A stretch of 64,000 nucleotides of DNA from Anaerovorax sp. IOR16 (GTDB lineage: Bacteria > Bacillota > Clostridia > Peptostreptococcales > Anaerovoracaceae): contig NZ_JADQTL010000010.1 of NCBI RefSeq assembly GCF_017168145.1, positions 186,001 through 250,000 on the forward strand, in the 5' to 3' direction. Of this stretch, positions 47,725-56,376 are shown piece by piece. Position 1 is the first letter of the stretch, and each line of letters starts with the position of its first letter. The translations under genes and the position numbers were made by a program. The notes under the pieces were generated by a model. That model worked only from the letters and a program-made list of their open reading frames with translations. It did not search any database and was not told the origin of the DNA.

Positions 47725-48318
47725 TCATTTCGCTCCCTTCGATTTACTATTTAATGCTCGGCTTAAAACCTTTGCTAAAGCACCAAATATAGCTCTTCCG
47801 GCAAATACAACCAAAATTCCTATTAGCAAAGAAATACCTACCATTATACATCCTAATCCAACGACTCCAAGACCAATTAATGGCTGTGCAAACATCCCCA
47901 TAAAACCGGTTCCCAGACAAACAAATCCCGCAATAAAAACTGCCAATACGCTGACTAACATTGCAAACATTACCGCGGCAACCGTCACGACTAATCCAAA
48001 AATACAAGCTGCAACAGCAATAGCAACCGGCAAAGCAATGGGAGCCGCAAAAATAGCCAGTATGATTAACCAAATTGCAGAAACTCCTTTTTTTACTGTA
48101 GGCATGGAATCCGTACCTATCGTTTTTGCAGCAACATCTGCCATGATTTTAGATGCAATGGTCTGTGGAGAATCAAGCTCTTTTAAAACTTCCTGTTCGT
48201 TTTCTTCCCCTGCCTCATCAAAATATTCATTATAATAAGCAAGTACACTGTCCCGCTCATCCTTTGGTACCCTAGAAAGGGCATCCTCTAATTGCCTCAT
48301 AAACTCTGCTCTACTCAT
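47725..48318 (-). CDS. DUF1700/HAAS-domain membrane protein
   Basis: 197 residues from ATG 48316-48318 behind GGAGG (8-base spacing); an upstream in-frame ATG lies inside padR and lacks a site. The N-terminal helical HAAS domain (1-75, SRAEFMRQLEDALSRVPKDE and YYNEYFDEAGEE) is followed by about four hydrophobic segments rich in Ala, Val and Gly. It overlaps padR by 8 bases. The HAAS domain is thought to contact PadR-type regulators, giving a membrane-coupled switch. Confidence 0.87.
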   Translation of the reverse strand: MSRAEFMRQLEDALSRVPKDERDSVLAYYNEYFDEAGEENEQEVLKELDSPQTIASKIMADVAAKTIGTDSMPTVKKGVSAIWLIILAIFAAPIALPVAIAVAACIFGLVVTVAAVMFAMLVSVLAVFIAGFVCLGTGFMGMFAQPLIGLGVVGLGCIMVGISLLIGILVVFAGRAIFGALAKVLSRALNSKSKGAK

Positions 48319-48631
48319 CTTGCAATCCTCCAAACATGACTTGATCTACACGATTCTTATAATCCGTCCAATCTCTCCGATACGCCTCAACTTTTAATTT
48401 TCCTTCTTCTGTAATTGCATAATATCTTCGATTTCTCCCCTGAAACGGCTGGTCATACGTTGTCAAATAACCACTCTTTTGTAGTCTTCGCAATACCGGA
48501 TACAGCGTTGATTCTGATATATCCGTTGCTTCTCGCATTTTCTGTGTTAATACATATCCATACATATCTTCATTTGACAACACAGCCAGCACACAAGCGT
48601 CTAAAAATGCAGAACCTACTTGAAATGCCAT
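48311..48631 (-). CDS. PadR-family transcriptional repressor
   Basis: 106-residue winged-helix regulator. The N-terminal helix DACVLAVLSNEDMYGYVLTQKMR, recognition region ISESTLYPVLRRLQKSGYL and wing RNRRYYAITEEGK are complete, with a short C-terminal dimer helix. It heads the three-gene module. A 13-base palindrome overlapping the promoter -10 is a natural autoregulatory site. Confidence 0.93.
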   Translation of the reverse strand: MAFQVGSAFLDACVLAVLSNEDMYGYVLTQKMREATDISESTLYPVLRRLQKSGYLTTYDQPFQGRNRRYYAITEEGKLKVEAYRRDWTDYKNRVDQVMFGGLQDE

Positions 48632-48673
48632 TTTTTATCCCCTTTCTGATTCTAATATTATCGTCTTATCAAT

Positions 48674-48702
48674 ACTATACGTCGTATAATATTAAATGTC
48701 AA
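48674..48702 (-). promoter_or_regulatory. padR operon promoter with palindromic operator
   Basis: TTGACA (48697-48702), 17-base spacer, TATAGT (48674-48679) on the minus strand. The palindrome TATACGTCGTATA (48676-48688) covers the -10, a good position for repression by PadR. The rest of 48632-48859 holds only the plus-strand leader of the next gene. Confidence 0.75.
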
Positions 48703-48794
48703 TAATATTATATATGTTTATTTATTAAATATTCCTTAACAATGCTCCTGCAAAATTACAACAAATCACAAGTCACTCTTACAGACCTGCCTAA

Positions 48795-48819
48795 TATAAT
48801 AGTATAAGTAATCATACTG
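48795..48819 (+). promoter_or_regulatory. candidate promoter region of the SpoIID-like array
   Basis: A TATAAT hexamer (48795-48800) has no good -35. CATACTG (48813-48819) resembles the -10 of sporulation sigma factors F/G (CATACTA), with a weak CTAATA 16 bases upstream. Either could serve the array; neither is decisive. Confidence 0.3.
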
Positions 48820-48859
48820 ACAGACTTTAAAACATTGTATATTAAAAGGAGGACTATCT

Positions 48860-49363
48860 ATGTTAGATAACATAGCCGATAATGATTTTGACATGAATTC
48901 TATAGCCAACAAAACAGAAACCAGAACTATCATTGATGAAGCTGGAGTTATGCCCTTGCTCGAAAATTATCTTGCTGAAAATCCGAAAATCGGATATCTT
49001 GTTTTCCAAGTATTTCAAAACTCTGCATTGGAAGGTGTTCTTCCAATAGCAGATGCAACGATAACTATATGCAAGGATATGGGTGATGACTATTACATTT
49101 CTAAAGTTTTAAGAACGAATGCGGATGGGAAAACAGATCAAATTGCCATGCGAACCGTAAGTGCTAATCTTTCTCAGAGTCCTGACAATGATAAGGTATA
49201 TACTACCTACGATGCCTATATAGAAGCACCTAACTTTTTGCCAGCAAGTGTAGAAGATATCCCTATTTTTGAAGGCATTACAACCATTCAACCCGTTAGT
49301 TTATTTCCGAGTTATGGATTTGCACCCACTCCCTCCTACGAAGGAGACTTAGAAACTATGTAA
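48860..49363 (+). CDS. transthyretin-like small protein heading the SpoIID-like array
   Basis: 167 residues, no signal peptide or membrane segment. The core (about 40-155) looks like a transthyretin/carboxypeptidase-regulatory beta-sandwich: GYLVFQVFQN, LPIADATITICKD, TTYDAYIEAPNF and the closing VEDIPIFEGITTIQPVSLFP. From memory of clostridial relatives, this domain is often fused in front of the SpoIID-like/peptidoglycan-binding part; here it is a separate gene 19 bases before copy 1, behind AAAGGAGGA. Probable role is a structural or targeting partner of the array proteins. Function is inferred from context only. Confidence 0.7.
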   Translation: MLDNIADNDFDMNSIANKTETRTIIDEAGVMPLLENYLAENPKIGYLVFQVFQNSALEGVLPIADATITICKDMGDDYYISKVLRTNADGKTDQIAMRTVSANLSQSPDNDKVYTTYDAYIEAPNFLPASVEDIPIFEGITTIQPVSLFPSYGFAPTPSYEGDLETM

Positions 49364-49382
49364 TACAGAAAGGACATAATAT

Positions 49383-50747
49383 ATGGCTATTATCAGCCGG
49401 CCGGATCAGCCATTTATCCCCGAAGAAATTACAGTTCATCTTGGAGAGCCGGATGCTCCTGCAGAAAATGTTACCGTATCCTTTCCAAATTACATTAAAA
49501 ATGTTGCTTCCAGTGAAATTTATCCTACTTGGCCGGAAAGTTCCATTCGTGCCAACATCTATGCACAAATTACTTATGCATTAAATCGAGTTTATACGGA
49601 ATGGTACCGTAGCCGTGGATACGATTTTGACATAACCAATTCAACGAAATATGATCAATCTTTTGTTCCGGATCGTGATGTTTTTGAAAATGTTGCGAAA
49701 ATAGTAGATGAAATTTTTAACAGTTATGTAGCAAGACAAGGTAGAATTGAGCCAATCTTTACCTCATATTGTGACGGCAGAAGAACTACCTGTGCAGGTT
49801 TATCTCAATGGGGTACTGTACCTCTCGCAGAAAATGGCTATACTCCCTATCAAATTCTACAGCATTATTATGGAGATGACATTAATATTATAAGAGACGT
49901 TCCTGTTAATGCCAATTTCGAATCCTATCCACTCTACCCCTTACGCCTAGGGAGTTTTGGGCAGGATGTAACAGTCATTCAAAATGAATTAAACCGAATC
50001 AGTCAAAATTATCCTTCTATTCCTAAAATCATTAATGATCGAAATGGAGTTTTTGGTGCAGAAACGGAAGCTGCTGTCAAACAATTTCAAAGAATTTTTA
50101 ATCTAACGGTCGATGGAATCGTTGGCAGCTCAACATGGTATAAAATAAAATACGTTTATAATGGTGTTAAAGGATTGAGTGAACTTGTATCTGAAGGAAT
50201 TTCCCCGGAAGAACTGGAAAGCCCGTTTGAAGTGGCTTGGCAAGAAGGATCCACAGGGATTTGGCCAAGGTTAATACAATATTATGTAAGAGTTTTAGGT
50301 TGTTATTATCCAGATGTACCAATTATAGAAATTACCGGATATTTTGGGCCGGAAACAACAGCGGCGGTTATCGCGATTCAGAAAAAATTCAATTTAATTG
50401 TAGATGGTGTTGTCGGTATTCAAACATGGGCACTCCTTGACAGTCAATACAAAAAAATCTTAAGTTATATTCCAGAAGGCTGTTTAAAAAATAAGGCTAT
50501 TTATCCCGGGTATCTTCTTTCTAAAGGCATGGGTGATAATAATGTAGCATTAATGCAATCCTATCTTGATAAAATTTCAGAAGTTTATTCTGAAATCCCT
50601 AAAGTAAATAAAAATGGCCTTTTCGATGAAAAAATGGAAACCGCAGTGAGAGCTTTCCAGCAAAAATTCATGGGGGATAAATTAGGCTCTGGATTGATTG
50701 GTCCAAATACTTGGAGTAATATCGCAGCTGTCTATGAAAGCTTATAA
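49383..50747 (+). CDS. SpoIID-like/peptidoglycan-binding protein, array copy 1
   Basis: 454 residues, no signal peptide. Residues 1-175 are SpoIID-like: NYIKNVASSE with Glu45 at the position of the SpoIID lytic transglycosylase catalytic Glu, AQITYALNR, and GLSQWGTVPLAENGYTPYQI, matching the SpoIID SQWG region. Two cysteines (130 and 137, C-x6-C) may bind metal or pair. Three PG_binding_1 repeats follow: about 187-262, 285-360 and 378-454, each with the FG-x-ET/DEKxE-AV-x3-Q pattern and an ending like VGSSTWYKI. Predicted to bind and perhaps cut glycan strands, most likely in the spore envelope (inferred from SpoIID kinship). Confidence 0.85.
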   Translation: MAIISRPDQPFIPEEITVHLGEPDAPAENVTVSFPNYIKNVASSEIYPTWPESSIRANIYAQITYALNRVYTEWYRSRGYDFDITNSTKYDQSFVPDRDVFENVAKIVDEIFNSYVARQGRIEPIFTSYCDGRRTTCAGLSQWGTVPLAENGYTPYQILQHYYGDDINIIRDVPVNANFESYPLYPLRLGSFGQDVTVIQNELNRISQNYPSIPKIINDRNGVFGAETEAAVKQFQRIFNLTVDGIVGSSTWYKIKYVYNGVKGLSELVSEGISPEELESPFEVAWQEGSTGIWPRLIQYYVRVLGCYYPDVPIIEITGYFGPETTAAVIAIQKKFNLIVDGVVGIQTWALLDSQYKKILSYIPEGCLKNKAIYPGYLLSKGMGDNNVALMQSYLDKISEVYSEIPKVNKNGLFDEKMETAVRAFQQKFMGDKLGSGLIGPNTWSNIAAVYESL

Positions 50748-50761
50748 AAGGAGAAAAATGT

Positions 50762-52120
50762 ATGGCCATAATCAGTCGTCCAGATCAACCATTTATACCA
50801 GAAGAAATTACCGTACACCTGGGAGATCCCGATACCCCTGCCGAAAACATAACTGTGTCTTTTCCTAATTACATTAAAAATGTTGCTTCCAGTGAAATAT
50901 ATCCAACGTGGCCGGAAAGTGCCATCCGTGCAAATATCTACGCTCAAATTACTTATGCACTAAATCGTATCTATACGGAATGGTACCGTAGCCGGGGATA
51001 TGATTTCGACATAACCAATTCTACAAAATATGATCAATCCTTTGTACCAGATCGTGATGTTTTTGAAAATATCGCAAAAATAGTAGATGAAACTTTTAAC
51101 AGTTATGTAGCAAGACAAGGTAGAATTGAGCCTCTCTTTACTGCTTATTGTGACGGCAAAAAAACAACTTGTGAAGGATTATCACAATGGGGTACAGTCC
51201 CTCTTGCAGAAAATGGATACACCCCTTATCAAATTCTGCAATATTACTATGGGGATGACATAAATATTATAAGAGACGTTCCTGTTAATGCCAATTTTGA
51301 ATCTTATCCACTCTATCCTTTACGCCTTGGAAGCTTCGGGCAGGATGTAAGTGTTATTCAAAATGAACTAAACCGTATCAGTCAAAATTATCCTTCTATA
51401 CCTAAAATCATTAATGATCAACCAGGTATTTTTGGTGCAGAAACCGAAGATGCTGTTAAGCAATTTCAAAGAATTTTCAATTTAAGCGTTGATGGTATTG
51501 TTGGAAGTTCTACCTGGTATAAAATAAAATACATTTATAATGCAGTAAAAGGACTAGGAGATCTTGTCTCTGAAGGTGTTTATCCGGAAGAAATCGAAAG
51601 TCCCTTTGAAGTGGCTTGGGAAGAAGGCGATTCCGGTATTTGGATTAAATTATTACAGTATTATATACGTGTTCTTGGATGTTATTACCCTGATATCCCT
51701 GTCATTGAAATCACCGGTTATTTTGGACCGGAAACAGCAGAAGCGGTGATTAAAATTCAAAAAAAATTTAATTTAATTGTAGATGGTATTGTCGGAATTC
51801 AAACTTGGGCACTCCTTGACAGACAATACAAAAAAATCTTTAACAATATCCCAGAAGGCTGTTTACAGAATAAAAGCATTTATCCTGGTTATATGCTCTC
51901 AAGAGGAATGGGTGATAGAAATGTTACCTTACTTCAAACATATTTACAAAAAATTTCTGAATCCGATCCTGAAATTCCAAATGTAGATGTAAACGGCATC
52001 TTTGATGATAAAACAGAAGCTGCCGTACGAGCAATTCAACAAAAATATTTAGGTGAAAACACTGGTTTGGTTGGCCCAATTACTTGGAGTCAGATTGCAG
52101 TAATTTATGAAAATTTATAG
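50762..52120 (+). CDS. SpoIID-like/peptidoglycan-binding protein, array copy 2
   Basis: 452 residues, same architecture as copy 1 with Glu45 and the C-x6-C pair (CDGKKTTC) kept. The N-terminal 175 residues are nearly invariant between copies, while the linkers after repeats A and B vary most (here VSEGVYPEEIESPFEVAWEE). The last repeat is shorter (YLGENTGLVGPITW). Start ATG behind AAAAGGAG, 14 bases after copy 1; an earlier ATG a few bases upstream is out of frame. Confidence 0.85.
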   Translation: MAIISRPDQPFIPEEITVHLGDPDTPAENITVSFPNYIKNVASSEIYPTWPESAIRANIYAQITYALNRIYTEWYRSRGYDFDITNSTKYDQSFVPDRDVFENIAKIVDETFNSYVARQGRIEPLFTAYCDGKKTTCEGLSQWGTVPLAENGYTPYQILQYYYGDDINIIRDVPVNANFESYPLYPLRLGSFGQDVSVIQNELNRISQNYPSIPKIINDQPGIFGAETEDAVKQFQRIFNLSVDGIVGSSTWYKIKYIYNAVKGLGDLVSEGVYPEEIESPFEVAWEEGDSGIWIKLLQYYIRVLGCYYPDIPVIEITGYFGPETAEAVIKIQKKFNLIVDGIVGIQTWALLDRQYKKIFNNIPEGCLQNKSIYPGYMLSRGMGDRNVTLLQTYLQKISESDPEIPNVDVNGIFDDKTEAAVRAIQQKYLGENTGLVGPITWSQIAVIYENL

Positions 52121-52134
52121 AAAGGAGAAAAAAC

Positions 52135-53505
52135 ATGCCCATAATCAGTCGTCCGGATCAGCCATTTATACCAGAAGAAATCACTGTTCACCTGGGGGAA
52201 CCTAATGAAGCTGCAGAAAATATAACAGTTTCTTTTCCCGATTATATTAAAAACGTTGCTTCCAGTGAAGTATATCCAACATGGCCGGAAAGTGCCATCC
52301 GAGCCAATATCTATGCACAAATTACTTATGCACTAAATCGAATCTATACCGAATGGTACCGTAGCCGCGGATATGATTTTGATATAAGCAATTCAACAAA
52401 ATACGATCAATCTTTTGTGCCAAATCGAGACGTCTATGAAAACATAGGGCAAATAGTAGATGAGATTTTTAACAGCTACGTAGCAAAACAAGGAAGAATC
52501 GAGCCACTTTTTACTGCTTATTGTGACGGCAGAAGAACAACTTGTGAAGGATTATCACAATGGGGTACGGTCCCCCTTGCAGAAAATGGATATACACCGT
52601 ACCAAATTCTGCAGCATTATTATGGGGAAGACATTAACATTATAAGAGACGTTCCCGTCAATGCCAATTTTGAATCCTACCCCTTATATCCTCTTCGCCT
52701 TGGTGCTTTTGGGCAGGATGTAAGCATCATTCAGCATGAATTAAATCGAATTAGTCAAAACTATCCTTCTATACCTAAGATAGTAAATGATTTGCCAGGT
52801 ATATTCGGTGCAGAAACCGAAGCTGCTGTTAAGCAATTTCAAAAAATTTTTAATTTAACAGCAGATGGTGTGGTCGGAAGTTCTACCTGGTATAAAATAA
52901 AGTACATCTATAACAGTGTCAAAGGATTAGGCGAGCTTATCTCCGAAGGCATTACGGAAGAAGAAATGGAAAGTCCATTTGCCGTGTCTTGGCAAGAAGG
53001 TGATTCCGGTTATATGGTAAGAGCGTTGCAATACTATATACGTGCCCTCGGCTGCTATTATCCGGATGTTCCGGTGATAGAAATTACCGGATATTTTGGA
53101 CCGGAGACTACAGAAGCCGTAATGGCACTTGAAAAAAAATTTAATATCATTGTGGATGGTATAATTGGAATTCAAACTTGGGCTCTTCTCGACAAATTAT
53201 ATAAATCGATTTTAAATCAAATTCCTGAAGGGTGCTTTGAAAGTAACATACTTTATCCCGGCTATATCCTAACAAAAGGAATGGGCGATAAAAATGTAAC
53301 CTTACTTCAAACATATTTACAAAAAATATCCGAATCAGATTCTGACATTCCTAAAGTAGAGGTGACCGGTTATTTTGATGAAACAACCAAAGAAGCCGTA
53401 CGTGCAATCCAAAAGCAATATTCTATGAATGTAGCCAAGGAAGTAAGCGGGGCAGTTGGCCCAATTACTTGGAATCAGATTGCAGTACTTTATGAAAATT
53501 CATAA
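52135..53505 (+). CDS. SpoIID-like/peptidoglycan-binding protein, array copy 3
   Basis: 456 residues beginning MPIIS rather than MAIIS. Catalytic-position Glu45, SQWG and CDGRRTTC are present. Repeat B differs (SGYMVRALQYYIRALG) and repeat C carries a small insertion (YSMNVAKEVSGAVG). Bases 53252-53351 are identical to 54652-54751 in copy 4. Start ATG behind AAAGGAG, 14 bases after copy 2. The gap to copy 4 is 29 bases, the longest in the array. Confidence 0.85.
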   Translation: MPIISRPDQPFIPEEITVHLGEPNEAAENITVSFPDYIKNVASSEVYPTWPESAIRANIYAQITYALNRIYTEWYRSRGYDFDISNSTKYDQSFVPNRDVYENIGQIVDEIFNSYVAKQGRIEPLFTAYCDGRRTTCEGLSQWGTVPLAENGYTPYQILQHYYGEDINIIRDVPVNANFESYPLYPLRLGAFGQDVSIIQHELNRISQNYPSIPKIVNDLPGIFGAETEAAVKQFQKIFNLTADGVVGSSTWYKIKYIYNSVKGLGELISEGITEEEMESPFAVSWQEGDSGYMVRALQYYIRALGCYYPDVPVIEITGYFGPETTEAVMALEKKFNIIVDGIIGIQTWALLDKLYKSILNQIPEGCFESNILYPGYILTKGMGDKNVTLLQTYLQKISESDSDIPKVEVTGYFDETTKEAVRAIQKQYSMNVAKEVSGAVGPITWNQIAVLYENS

Positions 53506-53534
53506 AGTTTATATCAAAAGGGGAGGGCAAACGC

Positions 53535-54893
53535 TTGGCTATTATCAGTCGTCCGGATCAACCATTTATACCAGAAGAAATTACCGTGCACCTCGGAGAA
53601 CCTGATGCACCCGCCGAAAACATAACTGTATCCTTTCCTGATTACATTAAAAACGTTGCTTCGAGTGAAGTATATCCAACATGGCCAGAAAGTGCAATCC
53701 GTGCAAATATCTATGCACAAATTACTTATGCATTAAATCGTATTTATACGGAATGGTATCGAAGCCGCGGATACGACTTTGACATAACCAACTCCACAAA
53801 GTACGATCAATCATTTGTTGCAAATCGGGACGTTTATGAAAACATAGCACAAATAGTAGATGAGGTGTTTAACAGTTATGTTGCAAGACAAGGAAGGATT
53901 GAACCTCTTTTTACTGCCTATTGTGATGGCAAGAAAACAACTTGTGAAGGACTATCGCAATGGGGTACAGTCCCCCTTGCTGAGAATGGATACACTCCTT
54001 ACCAAATTCTACAGCATTATTATGGAGAAGACATCAATATTATAAGAGACGTTCCTGTCAATGCTAATTTTGAATCCTACCCACTCTATCCCCTACGTCT
54101 AGGAAGCTTTGGCCAGGATGTGAGTATTATTCAGCATGAGTTAAATCGAATCGGACAAAATTATCCGTCTATCCCGAAAATTGTTAATGACCAAAACGGA
54201 ATTTTTGGTGCAGAGACGGAAGCTGCTGTAAAACAATTTCAAAAAATCTTTAATTTAACTGTAGACGGTGTCGTTGGAAGTTCTACCTGGTATAAAATAA
54301 AATATATTTATAATGCAGTAAAAGGTCTTGGAGATCTTGCTTCAGAAGGTTTAATCTCTGAAGAAATCCAGAGTCCATTTGAAGAAATATGGGAGGAAGG
54401 CGACTCCGGTATCTGGGTAAAAATAATACAGTACTATGTACGCGTCGTTGGATGCTATTACCCTGATATTCCAGTTATAGAAATCACCGGATACTATGGA
54501 CCAGAAACAAAAGCTGCAATTATGGAGCTTGAAAAAAAGTTTAATCTTATTGTAGATGGTATCGTTGGAATTCAAACTTGGGCTCTTTTAGACAGCCAAT
54601 ATAAAAAAATTTTAAACGACATTCCGGAAGATTGCCTAGAGAATAAAAGTATTTATCCCGGCTATATCCTAACAAAAGGAATGGGCGATAAAAATGTAAC
54701 CTTACTTCAAACATATTTACAAAAAATATCCGAATCAGATTCTGACATTCCAAGGGTTGATGTTAACGGTATTTTTGATGAAAAAACGGAAGCTGCTGTG
54801 CGGGCCATTCAACAAAAATATTTAGGAATAAACGTAGGTTTCGTTGGTCCAAACACTTGGAGCCAAATCGCAGTGATTTATGAAAATTTATAA
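53535..54893 (+). CDS. SpoIID-like/peptidoglycan-binding protein, array copy 4
   Basis: 452 residues started by TTG (53535) behind GGGGAGGG, the only array copy without ATG; lower translation is plausible. Glu45, CDGKKTTC and SQWG are kept. Repeat B has YYGPETKAAIMELEKKFN and the linker is acidic (SPFEEIWEEGDSG). Repeat C shares 100 identical bases with copy 3. The rest of the gene differs from copy 3 at many silent sites, so the tract stands out. Confidence 0.85.
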   Translation: MAIISRPDQPFIPEEITVHLGEPDAPAENITVSFPDYIKNVASSEVYPTWPESAIRANIYAQITYALNRIYTEWYRSRGYDFDITNSTKYDQSFVANRDVYENIAQIVDEVFNSYVARQGRIEPLFTAYCDGKKTTCEGLSQWGTVPLAENGYTPYQILQHYYGEDINIIRDVPVNANFESYPLYPLRLGSFGQDVSIIQHELNRIGQNYPSIPKIVNDQNGIFGAETEAAVKQFQKIFNLTVDGVVGSSTWYKIKYIYNAVKGLGDLASEGLISEEIQSPFEEIWEEGDSGIWVKIIQYYVRVVGCYYPDIPVIEITGYYGPETKAAIMELEKKFNLIVDGIVGIQTWALLDSQYKKILNDIPEDCLENKSIYPGYILTKGMGDKNVTLLQTYLQKISESDSDIPRVDVNGIFDEKTEAAVRAIQQKYLGINVGFVGPNTWSQIAVIYENL

Positions 54894-54907
54894 AAGGAGG
54901 TAGACGC

Positions 54908-56278
54908 ATGGCCATAATCAGTCGGCCGGATCAACCATTTATCCCAGAGCAAATAACGGTACATCTTGGAGAGCCAGATGCCCCTGCCGAAAACATTACC
55001 TTATCCTTTCCGGATTATATTAAAAACGTTGCTTCCAGTGAAGTTTATCCGACTTGGCCCGAAAGTGCAATCCGAGCAAACATCTATGCACAAATTACTT
55101 TTGCATTAAATCGTATTTATACGGAATGGTACCGAAGCCGTGGATATGATTTTGATATAACCAACTCAACTAAATACGATCAATCTTTTGTTCCAAATCG
55201 TGATGTTTTCGAAAACATTGCAAGAATAGTAGATGAAATTTTTAACAGCTACGTTGCAAGACAAGGTAGAATAGAACCTCTTTTTACTGCCTATTGCGAT
55301 GGAAGAGAAGTAACCTGCGAAGGATTGTCTCAGTGGGGCACGGTACCTCTTGCAGAGGACGGTAAAACACCATACCAAATTTTGCAGTATTATTATGGAG
55401 ATGACATCAATATTATAAGAGACGTTCCAATCAATGCAAATTTTGAGTCCTACCCCCTTTATCCACTCCGATTAGGGAGCTTTGGGCAAGATGTCAGTGT
55501 CATTCAAAACGAGCTAAACCGGATCAGTCAAAATTATCCTTCTATCCCGAAAATTGTCAATGATCAACCCGGTATATTTGGTGCAGAAACGGAAGCAGCG
55601 GTAAGACAATTTCAACAAATTTTTAACTTAACTGTAGATGGAATTGTCGGCAGTGCTACTTGGTATAAAATCAAATACATTTATAATGCTGTAAAAGGTC
55701 TTGGTGAACTTGTCTCAGAAGGCATTGCCCCCGAAGAAATTGAAAGTCCATTTGTAGTCGCTTGGCAAGAAGGTGATACCGGCATATGGGTAGAAGTCCT
55801 CCAATACTACATACGTGTTCTAGGATGCTATTATCCGGATATTCCAATTATAGAAATAACGGGTAATTTTGATGCAGAAACTACGCAAGCTGTCATTGCA
55901 ATTCAGAAAAAATTTAACTTAATTATTGATGGGGTGGTTGGAATTCAAACATGGGCCGTACTTGATAAGGAATATAAAAAAATACTAGATAAGCTACCCG
56001 AAGAATGTCTACAAAATAAAACAATTTATCCAGGCTATCTCCTTTCAAAAGGTATGGGTGATAAAAATGTCACTCTAATGCAGACTTATTTGCAAAAAAT
56101 ATCGGAAGCCTATCCTGAGATTCCAAAAGTTGAGGTTACTGGTTACTTTGATGAGCAAACGGAAAACGCTTTAAAAGCATTTCAGCAGAAATTTGTTGGA
56201 ACAGTTACCGGATTAATCGGACCACCTAGCTGGAATAAAATATCTAGCATATATGAATCCCTGACAGAAGCAACTTAA
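54908..56278 (+). CDS. SpoIID-like/peptidoglycan-binding protein, array copy 5
   Basis: 456 residues, the most divergent array member: IPEQITVHL, FALNRIYTEW, CDGREVTC, AEDGKTPYQ, and repeat B NFDAETTQAV. Glu45 and the three peptidoglycan-binding repeats remain. C terminus is extended to ESLTEAT. Start ATG behind AAAAGGAGG, the strongest ribosome site in the array. A bidirectional terminator follows at 56322-56376, closing the operon. Confidence 0.85.
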   Translation: MAIISRPDQPFIPEQITVHLGEPDAPAENITLSFPDYIKNVASSEVYPTWPESAIRANIYAQITFALNRIYTEWYRSRGYDFDITNSTKYDQSFVPNRDVFENIARIVDEIFNSYVARQGRIEPLFTAYCDGREVTCEGLSQWGTVPLAEDGKTPYQILQYYYGDDINIIRDVPINANFESYPLYPLRLGSFGQDVSVIQNELNRISQNYPSIPKIVNDQPGIFGAETEAAVRQFQQIFNLTVDGIVGSATWYKIKYIYNAVKGLGELVSEGIAPEEIESPFVVAWQEGDTGIWVEVLQYYIRVLGCYYPDIPIIEITGNFDAETTQAVIAIQKKFNLIIDGVVGIQTWAVLDKEYKKILDKLPEECLQNKTIYPGYLLSKGMGDKNVTLMQTYLQKISEAYPEIPKVEVTGYFDEQTENALKAFQQKFVGTVTGLIGPPSWNKISSIYESLTEAT

Positions 56279-56321
56279 CTTTAAGATGCTTTAACAAAGG
56301 ATTTAATATTACAATCAAATG

Positions 56322-56376
56322 AAAAAGCACTCAATTTAGAAGATGTACTCCATATGTTTGAGTGCTTTCACTTTTT
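56322..56376. terminator. bidirectional terminator between the array and metY
   Basis: AAAGCACTCAA/TTGAGTGCTTT stem with T-rich flanks on both strands; serves convergent transcripts and touches the metY stop. Confidence 0.8.

Noticed and set aside
49383-56278. CRISPR array or mobile element as the cause of the repeated DNA
   Set aside because: Repeat units are full-length diverged coding genes with ribosome sites; no short direct repeats, transposase or target duplication seen.
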